From positions 22,718-86,717 of the forward strand of contig JAPLFH010000043.1 of the NCBI GenBank assembly GCA_026390815.1: a DNA stretch of 64,000 nt. The letters run 5' to 3'. A program made the position numbers and the translations under genes. How positions within the stretch are numbered: position 1 is the first letter of the stretch; each line of letters begins with the position of its first letter. This document shows positions 56,639 to 64,000 of the stretch, piece by piece. The stretch is from Ignavibacteriales bacterium. GTDB lineage: Bacteria > Bacteroidota > Ignavibacteria > Ignavibacteriales > SURF-24. Under the pieces are notes generated by a model. It was not told the origin of the DNA. It saw nothing but the letters and a program-made list of their open reading frames with translations, and searched no databases.

Positions 56639-57445
56639 ATGGCTCGTTTCAAACTTTTCATTGAATATGAAGGCACGCGCTACAGTGGGTGGCAAATGCA
56701 GAAGAACAGCAGAACTATTCAGGGAACGTTATTAACCGCCGCTGAAGAAATTTTCAAGAGTGAGCAGATTGATGTTCAAGGTTCTGGAAGAACAGACAGC
56801 GGAGTTCATGCTTTGTGTCAGGTTGCTCATCTTGATGTTAAGACAATGCTTGCCCCGGAAATTATCCGGATGAAGTTTAATGACATTCTACCGCACGATA
56901 TAAATATTCTTGAAATAGAAAAAGCCTCAAGCAGTTTTCATTCCCGTCACGATGCTGTTAGCAGAAGTTATCTCTATCAAATATCCAAACGGCGGACTGC
57001 CTTTGGGAAAAATTATGTTTGGTGGATTAAAGACAAATTGAATTTCCAATCGATGGCGGAAGCCTCCAAATTATTTTCTGGAATGCTCAACTTCGCTTCA
57101 TTTGCAGATGATGATAAAACTGAAAAATCAACCAAGGTTTTAATTGAAGATATTCAGTTGAAAGAAACAGGTGAGCTGATTCTTATCAGGATTGTTGGTT
57201 CTCATTTTCTTTGGAAGATGGTTAGAAGAATTATTGGTGTTCTGGTTGAAATCGGTAGAAAAAAACTTACCATAGCTGATATTGAATTTTTCCTTAATAA
57301 CATTTCAAATGCTCCCGCAAAATTTACTGCCCCACCTTCAGGATTATTTTTAGAACAAGTTCTTTACAAGGGGGATAAACTGAATAAGGAACTTGAACCG
57401 ACGATTTTCTTATCGGCTTCTAATAATTTTATCAGGAAAAATTAA
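56639..57445 (+). CDS. truA: tRNA pseudouridine synthase A
   Basis: 268 aa. YEGTRYSGWQMQ, the catalytic GSGRTDSGVHAL (nucleophile Asp53), SRSYLYQI and FLWKMVRRIIGVLVEIG are TruA signatures. It modifies U38-U40 in the tRNA anticodon arm. The C-terminus extends slightly past the usual LEQVLY. The kinase-like gene starts immediately after its stop. Confidence 0.95.
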   Translation: MARFKLFIEYEGTRYSGWQMQKNSRTIQGTLLTAAEEIFKSEQIDVQGSGRTDSGVHALCQVAHLDVKTMLAPEIIRMKFNDILPHDINILEIEKASSSFHSRHDAVSRSYLYQISKRRTAFGKNYVWWIKDKLNFQSMAEASKLFSGMLNFASFADDDKTEKSTKVLIEDIQLKETGELILIRIVGSHFLWKMVRRIIGVLVEIGRKKLTIADIEFFLNNISNAPAKFTAPPSGLFLEQVLYKGDKLNKELEPTIFLSASNNFIRKN

Positions 57446-58075
57446 GTGCTTGGTACAATCTTTCATTATGATGGAAGCGATTTCTTAGTTAAGAAATTTC
57501 TTGGGAAAGGAAAGTCCGGTTTTTCCTATTTAATTGAAAATGAAAATGCCAGGTACGTTTTGAAAATGATTCACGATGAGGATTGTCCTTACTATAGATT
57601 CTCAGACAAAATGAATAGTGAAATTGAAGCCTATGATAGATTGCGGCATCTTAATATTCCAATGCCAGTGTTAGTTTTCTTTGATACTAAGAGAAAATTT
57701 ATAATAAAAGAATTTATTGATGGTTTGACAGGGACTGAAGCAATTGCAAAAGGATTAATTACAGATTCTATTTTTCTACAACTTTTTAAAACTTACCAGC
57801 GTCTTAAAAAGTATGAACTTAACATTGATTACTTCCCTTCTAATTTTGTAATTGAAAATGAAAAGCTGTATTACATAGATTATGAGATCAATCCGTACTT
57901 GGCAGAATGGGATTTGATAAACTGGGGTATTTATTATTGGGTTAATGAACCTGGAATGAAAAAATTTATTGAAACAGGTGATGCTTCATTTATAAATGAA
58001 TTTATCGATAAAGGAATACCTTACAAAAAATTATTTCAGGAAAAAGTTGATGATCTTATTGAAAAATTTCAATAA
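57446..58075 (+). CDS. Small atypical protein kinase-like protein
   Basis: 209 aa from a GTG directly abutting the truA stop. An N-terminal Gly-rich loop (LGKGKSGFSYLIE), the ATP-binding Lys40 in YVLKMI, a conserved Glu in EIEAYDRL, a catalytic-loop-like NIDYFPSNFVI (D-x4-N) and YYIDYEIN in place of DFG outline a minimal RIO/Bud32-like kinase lobe pair. The usual HRD is absent, and the C-lobe is short. Substrate is unknown; coupling to truA suggests a translation-linked role, but that is inference. It ends 3 bases from the convergent dehydrogenase gene. Confidence 0.75.
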   Translation: MLGTIFHYDGSDFLVKKFLGKGKSGFSYLIENENARYVLKMIHDEDCPYYRFSDKMNSEIEAYDRLRHLNIPMPVLVFFDTKRKFIIKEFIDGLTGTEAIAKGLITDSIFLQLFKTYQRLKKYELNIDYFPSNFVIENEKLYYIDYEINPYLAEWDLINWGIYYWVNEPGMKKFIETGDASFINEFIDKGIPYKKLFQEKVDDLIEKFQ

Positions 58076-58078
58076 GGA

Positions 58079-59215
58079 TTAATCTTTCAACTCTCTTTTT
58101 TCAAGCAAATATTTCACATTTCGTTTTCTTAATTCATCAAGAATAAAACTAAAGCATTTCTTATCCTTTCCAATATATTCCGGCGGAATTATTCCTTTTA
58201 CTCGGAATTTATTTTCCAGGATTAATCTTGCTGCTGCAGTGCAGGTATAACCTGTTGTTCTTGCCATAGAAGTTGTGTTTGTTGATTTATCAAATCTATC
58301 GAATAGATTGTATATATAAGTTACATCCTTCTTCTTTTCTTTTCCCTTGATGATTATTTTCATAGCAGTAAATTCGTCTTCTCCTTCCTCAAGCTGCCAT
58401 AATGGAAATAAAAGTTTTGAGGTTAATTCTATAGGTTTGACTTTTACACTTCCAGCGCTAACGGGGTCCTGACTAAAGAATCCTGATTCGCTAAAGACTT
58501 TCATCAGATCAATATGCCCCGGATACCTAAGAGTTTTTTCTTTCATGTTTTTGATGTTCTTCATTTTTAACAGGGTCCTCAAACCATCAGTATTAAATGC
58601 TTCCAGCGTTCCAACTTCATCAAACTCAATCAATTCATTATCAGACATTGCTGGTTTAGTTATTAGTTTTCCATTCTCAATTAATCTTGCAGGACGAGTA
58701 TAAATTTCGATTACGTCTGCAGGTGAAAAGGGAGCTTTATATTGAAATGGCATTGTCCGCTTAAATGGCAAACCGCCTACGTAACAAGCAAAGTCTTCAA
58801 CTTCCATCCGATTATTATGATAGCCCAGAATTATATTCATCATTCCGGGCGCTACACCGCAATCGATAATGGCAGTTACACCATTTTCTTTGGCAAGCTT
58901 ATTCAATTCAAATGGATCTTCATCAAAAAAAGATATGTCCACAACATTTTTACCGGCTTTAATAATTGTTTGAAGAGTTTTATATCCCATAAATCCGGGA
59001 ACAGCTCCTACTACCAGATCAAAATCTCGTATAATTTTTTTTAACAGTAGAGAATTTCCAATATCAATACTATCTACTGAAAGATTTTTATGCTTCTTAA
59101 AACTTTCCAATTTTTGCATATCGATATCAATAGCTTTAACAAAATAATCGGAAAGTAAATCTTCTGCGATTGCTTTACCAACCATTCCTGCGCCAAGTAC
59201 GATTACTTTTTTCAT
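58079..59215 (-). CDS. Saccharopine dehydrogenase-family oxidoreductase
   Basis: 378 aa. The N-terminal Rossmann motif GAGMVGKAIAEDL binds NAD(P); DCGVAPGMMNIILGYH and GGLPFKRTMPFQYKAPFSP lie in the catalytic half of the Sacchrp_dh_NADP/C family, and DEVGTLEAFNTDGLRTLL follows. Members act as saccharopine or lysine 6-dehydrogenases, or are uncharacterised; the exact substrate is not deducible. It is convergent with the kinase-like gene and divergent from the phosphodiester glycosidase gene. Confidence 0.85.
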   Translation of the reverse strand: MKKVIVLGAGMVGKAIAEDLLSDYFVKAIDIDMQKLESFKKHKNLSVDSIDIGNSLLLKKIIRDFDLVVGAVPGFMGYKTLQTIIKAGKNVVDISFFDEDPFELNKLAKENGVTAIIDCGVAPGMMNIILGYHNNRMEVEDFACYVGGLPFKRTMPFQYKAPFSPADVIEIYTRPARLIENGKLITKPAMSDNELIEFDEVGTLEAFNTDGLRTLLKMKNIKNMKEKTLRYPGHIDLMKVFSESGFFSQDPVSAGSVKVKPIELTSKLLFPLWQLEEGEDEFTAMKIIIKGKEKKKDVTYIYNLFDRFDKSTNTTSMARTTGYTCTAAARLILENKFRVKGIIPPEYIGKDKKCFSFILDELRKRNVKYLLEKRELKD

Positions 59216-59252
59216 TTTATACCTAATAATTTTTAATGGAATGAGGAATAAT

Positions 59253-59260
59253 TATATTTG
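59253..59260 (+). promoter_or_regulatory. TAnnTTTG -7 element for the phosphodiester glycosidase gene
   Basis: A perfect TATATTTG 29 bases before the ATG at 59290, in the divergent interval. Twenty bases upstream only TTT, not TTG, is found, so the -33 element is weak. Confidence 0.4.
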
Positions 59261-59289
59261 AATCAAGAATTACAAATCATGGCTTAACA

Positions 59290-60471
59290 ATGAAAAAGAA
59301 CTTTATCCAATTACCCATTTTATTTTTTATCATGTTTTCAATTCAATTGTTCTCTCAATCTAAAGATACAATTATAGTCCATCAAATTCTTCCGGGTATC
59401 ATTCACAAAAAAATTATAAGTGTTAAAGATACAATCCGCGTAAATGTTCTTGAGGTTGATTTGAGTCGGGGAGAGTATTACATCCGGTCAGCTTCAGCAA
59501 AAAATAATATTAAAGGAAAGGCAACCACAAGCAATGTTGTAAATTCATTTATTGATTCTTCATTTCAGGTTGTTGCTGCAATCAACGGGGATTTTTGGGA
59601 AGATGATGGTGAAGTAGTTAACAATATGATTTGTGAGGGAGATTTTGTTAAAGCAACTAAGTTTACAGATTCACCATTTAATGATTTTGTTAACTCTCAA
59701 TTTGCAATAACTTTTAACAATAAACCGATGATAGAGCAATTCGTTTTTTCCGGAGACGTAATTTTTAAAAACGGGTTAATAGAAAAGATAAACCGGATAA
59801 ATTCTAAAGCTGATAGCAATTCTTTTACATTGTATAATCATTACCAGGGGAAATCCACCCCAAAAGCTCCGGGTAATTGGAAGATAAATGAATTAGAGTT
59901 GAATCCGTTTTTGAAAAGTGGAGATACAATATTTTGTAAGTTGGGAACATATAGTCTTGAAGGTGAAAATAAAATCGAAAATGGAAAGTTTATTCTTTCA
60001 GCAAATAACCGGTATACAAAATACTTTAAAAAATTGGTTGGTCCTGGTGATATCATAAAGTTAGTGCTCCATCTTAATCCTAATCGGGTTAATGTTAGAT
60101 CTTTAGTAGGAGGTTGGCCACGGCTTGTTTGCGATGGTAAAAATATATCAAGTAAAGCAGATTCGCTTGAAGGAGTTTTTCCACGATTTTCCAAAACAAA
60201 ACATCCGCGTACTGGGATTGGATTTTCTAAAGATTCTACTAAACTTTTTCTAATTGCTGTCGATGGTAGACAGGAGTCGAGCAGCGGAATGTCTCTGAAT
60301 CAATTTGCCAACCTGATGATTTCACAGGGTGTTTATCAAGGATTAAATTTTGATGGCGGTGGTTCTACAACGATGGTAATTGGCGGCGAAGTAGTAAATA
60401 AACCTTCGGATATTACTGGTGAGAGACCAGTTGGAAATTGTTTGCTGGTTGTTAAAAGAAAAGCAAAGTAA
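59290..60471 (+). CDS. Secreted phosphodiester glycosidase (NAGPA-domain) protein
   Basis: 393 aa. A signal peptide (about 1-23, IQLFSQS) precedes a NAGPA-type domain: VVAAINGDFWEDDGEVVNNM, SLVGGWPRLV, HPRTGIGFSKD, FLIAVDGRQ, LNFDGGGSTTMVIGG, and GERPVGNCLLVV at the end. The family includes the uncovering enzyme that removes N-acetylglucosamine from a phosphodiester and bacterial exopolysaccharide-related enzymes; the bacterial substrate here is unknown. It is exported, probably periplasmic. Confidence 0.88.
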   Translation: MKKNFIQLPILFFIMFSIQLFSQSKDTIIVHQILPGIIHKKIISVKDTIRVNVLEVDLSRGEYYIRSASAKNNIKGKATTSNVVNSFIDSSFQVVAAINGDFWEDDGEVVNNMICEGDFVKATKFTDSPFNDFVNSQFAITFNNKPMIEQFVFSGDVIFKNGLIEKINRINSKADSNSFTLYNHYQGKSTPKAPGNWKINELELNPFLKSGDTIFCKLGTYSLEGENKIENGKFILSANNRYTKYFKKLVGPGDIIKLVLHLNPNRVNVRSLVGGWPRLVCDGKNISSKADSLEGVFPRFSKTKHPRTGIGFSKDSTKLFLIAVDGRQESSSGMSLNQFANLMISQGVYQGLNFDGGGSTTMVIGGEVVNKPSDITGERPVGNCLLVVKRKAK

Positions 60472-60563
60472 TATTTGCTAGTTGACTCCAAAATTTATTC
60501 ACACATTAAATGGATAAGAGTAATTGTTAACGGTTCAGATTTGTTGGAAGGGATGAATATCAA

Positions 60564-61379
60564 ATGCTATCAAAATTTATCTTTAATCTGTTAATTTTGT
60601 TAATTTATTTTTCTTCAATTACCGCGCAGGAAAAATTAGACTACGTTAAAAAAGGGAATGAATTCTTCGATAAAAAAGATTTTGGAAAGGCAATTAAGTA
60701 CTATTCCAAAGCAATCCAGTTGAATTCCAAAAATGATGATGCATTTTATTATCGTGCTTCTGCAAAATTTAATATTGGAGATTTAAAAGGTGCGATTGAT
60801 GATTATTCCAATGTGTTGGAAATAAAACCTAAAAATTTTATTGCTTACGATGGAAGAGGAATTACAAAATTCAATTTGGGATTGTATAAACAAGCTCTTA
60901 TCGATTTTACAAAAGCTCTTTCTATTGTGCCGGATTATGCTGATGGTTATAACAACCGGGCTTTTACAAAAGCAAAACTGAATGATTATTATGGCGCAAT
61001 TAAAGATTATGATAAAGCAATTTCCCTTGATTCTACAAACTTGAACGCAAAGTACAATAGAGGGGTTGCAAAGGATAGTCTTGGAGATTATGATGGGGCA
61101 ATAACAGATTTTTCACTGCTTATTAAAATATTTCCAAAGGTTCCGGAAAATTTTCTTGCGCGGGGAAACGTGCTCATCAAATTAAAAAATTATAAGAACG
61201 CCATTTTGGATTTTAATTTTGCGATAAAATTAAAGAAAGATTATGGTGATGCTTTTTGTGGAAGAGGGACCGCCAATTATTATTTAAATAATAAAAAAAA
61301 TGCTTGTGTAGATTGGCAGAAAGCAAGTGAATTAAGAAACAAACAAGCCGCTAAATATTTATTTCAATTCTGTAAATGA
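60564..61379 (+). CDS. Exported tetratricopeptide-repeat protein
   Basis: 271 aa. A signal peptide (about 1-22, YFSSITAQ) is followed by about six 34-residue TPRs with the spaced G/A-Y-A-F pattern (GNEFFDKKDFGKAIKYYSKAI; GRGITKFNLGLYKQALIDF; NRGVAKDSLGDYDGAITDF). The C-terminus has the KNACVDWQKASEL cap common in Bacteroidota TPR proteins, with Cys also at the end. It is probably a periplasmic scaffold; no partner is indicated apart from the preceding NAGPA gene, 92 bases away. Confidence 0.85.
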   Translation: MLSKFIFNLLILLIYFSSITAQEKLDYVKKGNEFFDKKDFGKAIKYYSKAIQLNSKNDDAFYYRASAKFNIGDLKGAIDDYSNVLEIKPKNFIAYDGRGITKFNLGLYKQALIDFTKALSIVPDYADGYNNRAFTKAKLNDYYGAIKDYDKAISLDSTNLNAKYNRGVAKDSLGDYDGAITDFSLLIKIFPKVPENFLARGNVLIKLKNYKNAILDFNFAIKLKKDYGDAFCGRGTANYYLNNKKNACVDWQKASELRNKQAAKYLFQFCK

Positions 61380-61535
61380 ATAAGTTTATCTAAATTGATT
61401 TAGTCAGATTGATTTATTTATTATTTCAAATTGATCCTCAATTATTACCAATTATTTTTCGATCATGTTGTAAAGAAGCAGAATATTTATTTTCTTATGC
61501 CTATGTTTAAAGCCTAAAAATAGAAATTCAATTTT

Positions 61536-63617
61536 ATGCGTTATAGACGGCTATTATTACCTTTTATGCTTGTCATATCGGGAGTTTATCTTCTTTATTC
61601 TGCATTTAAAGATGTTGAAGAAGAAGCTGTTAAACAATTACACCAACAACAACTCGTGCATGCAATTCAAGCGGCAAACAACATCCGAGAATTTTTTACA
61701 AATTACCATACAAGATTAAATTATTTTGCTCAAAAAAAATCAGTTCTTAAAATGGACATAGAAGGGAAGTTATTAGTTGAGCATTTTTATAAAAGTAATT
61801 CTCACGAATTGAATGCGGTTACCCGTGTAGACTCATCTGGTAAAATAATGTTTACTATCCCCGAAAACCGGAAGTTGATTGGATCTGATATTTCTTTTCA
61901 GGAACACATTAAAAAATTACGCAAAACACATCACCCCGTATTGAGTAATATATTCCTTGCAGTTCAAGGGTTTAAAACAATTGCATTTTATGTCCCAGTT
62001 TTCAAGGATTCTATTTTCGCGGGTGGATTGGCTGTTCTGGTTCGGTTTGATGAACTTACTAAGAATTCATTGAAAGAAATAAGCATTAAGGAAAGTGGAT
62101 TCGCCTGGTTAATGAATCAGGAAGGTACAATACTTTATCATCCTAATTCCAATTATCTTAACAAACCAGCATTGGATGTATTCAGGGATTCAGAATCAGC
62201 AATAAGTATGATTAAAAAAATATTAAAAGGTGAGTCAGGCATTGCGTCATACGAAAGCCATTTGCCGGGTGATAAAGACAGTAAAATGGAAGCTTTATAT
62301 TATCCGGTTAAAATTGTTGATAATCTTTGGACCATTATTGTTGCAACGCCACGGATAGAAGTAATTAAAGATATGAAGGGATTTCTGATAAAATGGTCTA
62401 CGATATCGATCCTTCTAATAACAGGAATTGTTTACTTTTCCTTCAATATTATTAAAGCAAAAACTGTAATACGTGAAGAAGTTGAACGCAAAAAAGCAGC
62501 ACAGGCATTGGCAAGCTCAGAAAAAAAATTTCGCACATTAGTTGAAGTTTCCCCAGACTCAATTATTCTAACGGATTTATCCGGAAATATTAAAATCTGT
62601 AATCATAAAACTGTCCAAATACTTGGCTATATGAATACAGATGAATTAATTAATAAAAATGTAACTGATCTTGTTGCGCCGGAAGATAAAACTAAGGTAA
62701 ATAATTTATTGCAGAAAACTATTAATAAAGAAATATCGGGCGAATTGGAATTATGTTTTTTCAGAAAGAATGGTTCTTCATTTACGGTTGAGGTAAATAC
62801 TGCTGTGCTTCTTAATGAGCAGGAGCAACCAATTGCAATTGCAGCTATAGCACGGGACGTAACTGAAAGGAAAAAGAATCAGGAAGCATTAACCGAAGCC
62901 AAGGAAAAAGCTGAAAAATCTGATACATTGAAATCAGAATTTTTAGCCCAGATGTCTCATGAAATAAGAAGTCCAATAAATACAATTCTAAGTTTTGCAA
63001 GCTTATTAAAAGAAGAGATTCATGATACCGTTTCAGACGATTTGAAAATTAGTTTTTCGGGTATTGATAATGCTGGCAAACGAATTATTAGAACAATAGA
63101 CATGATTCTGAATATGTCAGAAATTCAAATTGGAACCTACGAACCAGTTTTTCACCAGGTAAATTTATTTAAAGATATTTTGGAAAAACTATTTGTAGAG
63201 TTTAAACAAACTGCCAGCGATAAAGGTCTGGAATTATTTTTAATAAACAATATTCCACATAAAGATATTTTTATTTATGCAGATGAATATACGCTTGTCC
63301 AAATTTTCGATAATCTCATAAATAATGCAATTAAGTATACTGATAGCGGATCTGTTCAAATAATAATAAGTAATATTCAAAGCACTAAGATTTTAATTGA
63401 AATAAAAGATACGGGCATTGGTATATCAGACGAGTTCATACCAAGATTATTTGAACCATTTGGACAGGAAGAACAAGGTTATACCCGCAGATATGAAGGG
63501 AATGGTTTAGGTTTAGCATTAGTAAAAAAATATTGCGATATCAATAACCTTGATTTAGAAGTTGAAAGCGAAAAGGGGATCGGATCGAACTTCAAAGTGA
63601 TTTATAAAATGATTTAA
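61536..63617 (+). CDS. Cache/PAS sensor histidine kinase
   Basis: 693 aa. TM1 (about 6-24), a periplasmic Cache-type sensor domain (about 35-285; SGKIMFTIPENRKLIGSDIS, FAWLMNQEGTILYHPNS), TM2 (about 286-308), a PAS domain with PAC tail (about 328-445; ILTDLSGNIKICNHKTVQILGY), a HisKA domain with H475 in LAQMSHEIRSPIN, and a HATPase_c domain with DNLINNAIKYTDSG (N box), DTGIGIS (G1) and RYEGNGLGLALVKKY (G2). No receiver domain or regulator gene is present in the window, so it is an orphan kinase. The ligand of the Cache domain is unknown. Confidence 0.92.
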   Translation: MRYRRLLLPFMLVISGVYLLYSAFKDVEEEAVKQLHQQQLVHAIQAANNIREFFTNYHTRLNYFAQKKSVLKMDIEGKLLVEHFYKSNSHELNAVTRVDSSGKIMFTIPENRKLIGSDISFQEHIKKLRKTHHPVLSNIFLAVQGFKTIAFYVPVFKDSIFAGGLAVLVRFDELTKNSLKEISIKESGFAWLMNQEGTILYHPNSNYLNKPALDVFRDSESAISMIKKILKGESGIASYESHLPGDKDSKMEALYYPVKIVDNLWTIIVATPRIEVIKDMKGFLIKWSTISILLITGIVYFSFNIIKAKTVIREEVERKKAAQALASSEKKFRTLVEVSPDSIILTDLSGNIKICNHKTVQILGYMNTDELINKNVTDLVAPEDKTKVNNLLQKTINKEISGELELCFFRKNGSSFTVEVNTAVLLNEQEQPIAIAAIARDVTERKKNQEALTEAKEKAEKSDTLKSEFLAQMSHEIRSPINTILSFASLLKEEIHDTVSDDLKISFSGIDNAGKRIIRTIDMILNMSEIQIGTYEPVFHQVNLFKDILEKLFVEFKQTASDKGLELFLINNIPHKDIFIYADEYTLVQIFDNLINNAIKYTDSGSVQIIISNIQSTKILIEIKDTGIGISDEFIPRLFEPFGQEEQGYTRRYEGNGLGLALVKKYCDINNLDLEVESEKGIGSNFKVIYKMI

Positions 63618-63637
63618 TATTTCAAATTTATAATGTT

Positions 63638-63769
63638 GTGCATACACTCTACCCCAAGTGCTATGATGAAATAATTTTTAACGCAAAATTCCGTCCCGCA
63701 TTTAAAACCGATAACACAGGCAGAATGGTTCTGGAAGTTGATAAGATAGGGGAGATAGAAAAACTTTAA
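63638..63769 (+). other. Short ORF, possible gene remnant
   Basis: A 43-codon frame from a GTG reads with plausible protein composition (YDEIIFNAKFRPAFKTD, MVLEVDKIGEIEKL) and ends in TAA. No ribosome site and no recognised family. It may be the tail of a decayed gene, or chance. Confidence 0.22.
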
Positions 63770-63890
63770 CCTTACCACACACTTTCAAGATAGAGTTGTA
63801 AGGTTTTAAACCGACTTTTTAAATTTCTCCCAGGAATGTATGCTAAACAATTTAATATGTCCTGTTTTCCGCATTGGGACACCCTGAGAG

Positions 63891-64000
63891 TTAATTACAA
63901 ATCAGATATAGTAGTTTTTGTTCTTCCGTTAAGTTTATTTTTATAGATAGTTTTTGCTTTGATTCCGGTAAAATAAAATCTAACTGATATATTGTTTCAG
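63891..64000 (-). CDS. Possible 3' end of a minus-strand gene cut by the right edge
   Basis: From the right edge inward, the minus strand has a 35-codon open frame (TIYQLDFILPESKQKL, KINLTEEQKLLYLICN) ending in TAA at 63891-63893. The composition looks protein-like, but there is too little to name a family. The rest of 63618-64000 shows nothing else convincing. Confidence 0.33.
   Translation of the reverse strand, partial: ETIYQLDFILPESKQKLSIKINLTEEQKLLYLICN

Noticed and set aside
60641..61340. DNA tandem repeats in the TPR gene
   Set aside because: Repeats exist at protein level only; the nucleotide copies are too diverged to be a DNA repeat.

Overview
The window is AT-rich bacterial chromosome from the Bacteroidota/Chlorobi (FCB) branch, most likely an Ignavibacteria-like organism. 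The evidence is secreted proteins with type IX secretion (T9SS) C-terminal tails, a PorV/PorQ-family protein, a SusC-like TonB receptor with a carboxypeptidase-regulatory N-domain, a short primary sigma factor without region 1.1, the secY-map-infA-rpmJ gene order without adk, and several promoters of the Bacteroidota TTG-N20-TAnnTTTG type. The genus call is inference; the phylum-level call is well supported.

Layout. (1) 1-8461, minus strand: an envelope module of FG-GAP/T9SS protein, TonB-dependent receptor, 1178-aa secreted protein and PorV-like protein (cut by the left edge). (2) 8641-12869, plus: MscS channel, aminotransferase, small channel-like membrane protein, a hypothetical protein with a phage-head-like Cys/His tail, and a DUF4468-type lipoprotein. 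(3) 13276-19542, plus: M16 protease, an isolated nuoG-nuoH-nuoI piece of complex I, and a ComM/YifB ATPase. (4) 19686-51003, plus: one co-directional translation and transcription supercluster. It runs tRNA-Tyr, tRNA-Gly, a GIY-YIG ORF wedged against a broken tRNA-Gly copy, tRNA-Thr, rpmG, tRNA-Trp, secE-nusG, rplKAJL, rpoBC, rpsLG-fusA-tuf, the S10 and spc operons (with a tRNA-Gln inside spc), secY-map-infA, rpmJ and the alpha operon to rplQ. Internal control points are an attenuator-like hairpin between rplL and rpoB, a promoter before rpsL, a hairpin between tuf and rpsJ, and a strong terminator after rplQ. (5) 51085-63617: ribosome-assembly GTPase EngB, a GAF/degenerate-GGDEF protein, phosphopentomutase, primary sigma factor, NlpC/P60 lipoprotein, TruA, an atypical small kinase, a saccharopine-dehydrogenase-like protein (minus), a phosphodiester glycosidase, a TPR protein and a hybrid-free PAS histidine kinase. 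(6) 63618-64000: mostly non-coding, with a short ORF remnant and the 3' end of a possible minus-strand gene.

Most of the window is core housekeeping. The items that best deserve a second look are the tRNA-Gly/GIY-YIG/tRNA-remnant unit, the phage-type Cys/His motif protein at 11646, the TonB-receptor/T9SS-protein/PorV triad, the tRNA-Gln within the spc operon, and the recurring promoter architecture that matches the sigma factor encoded in the same window.
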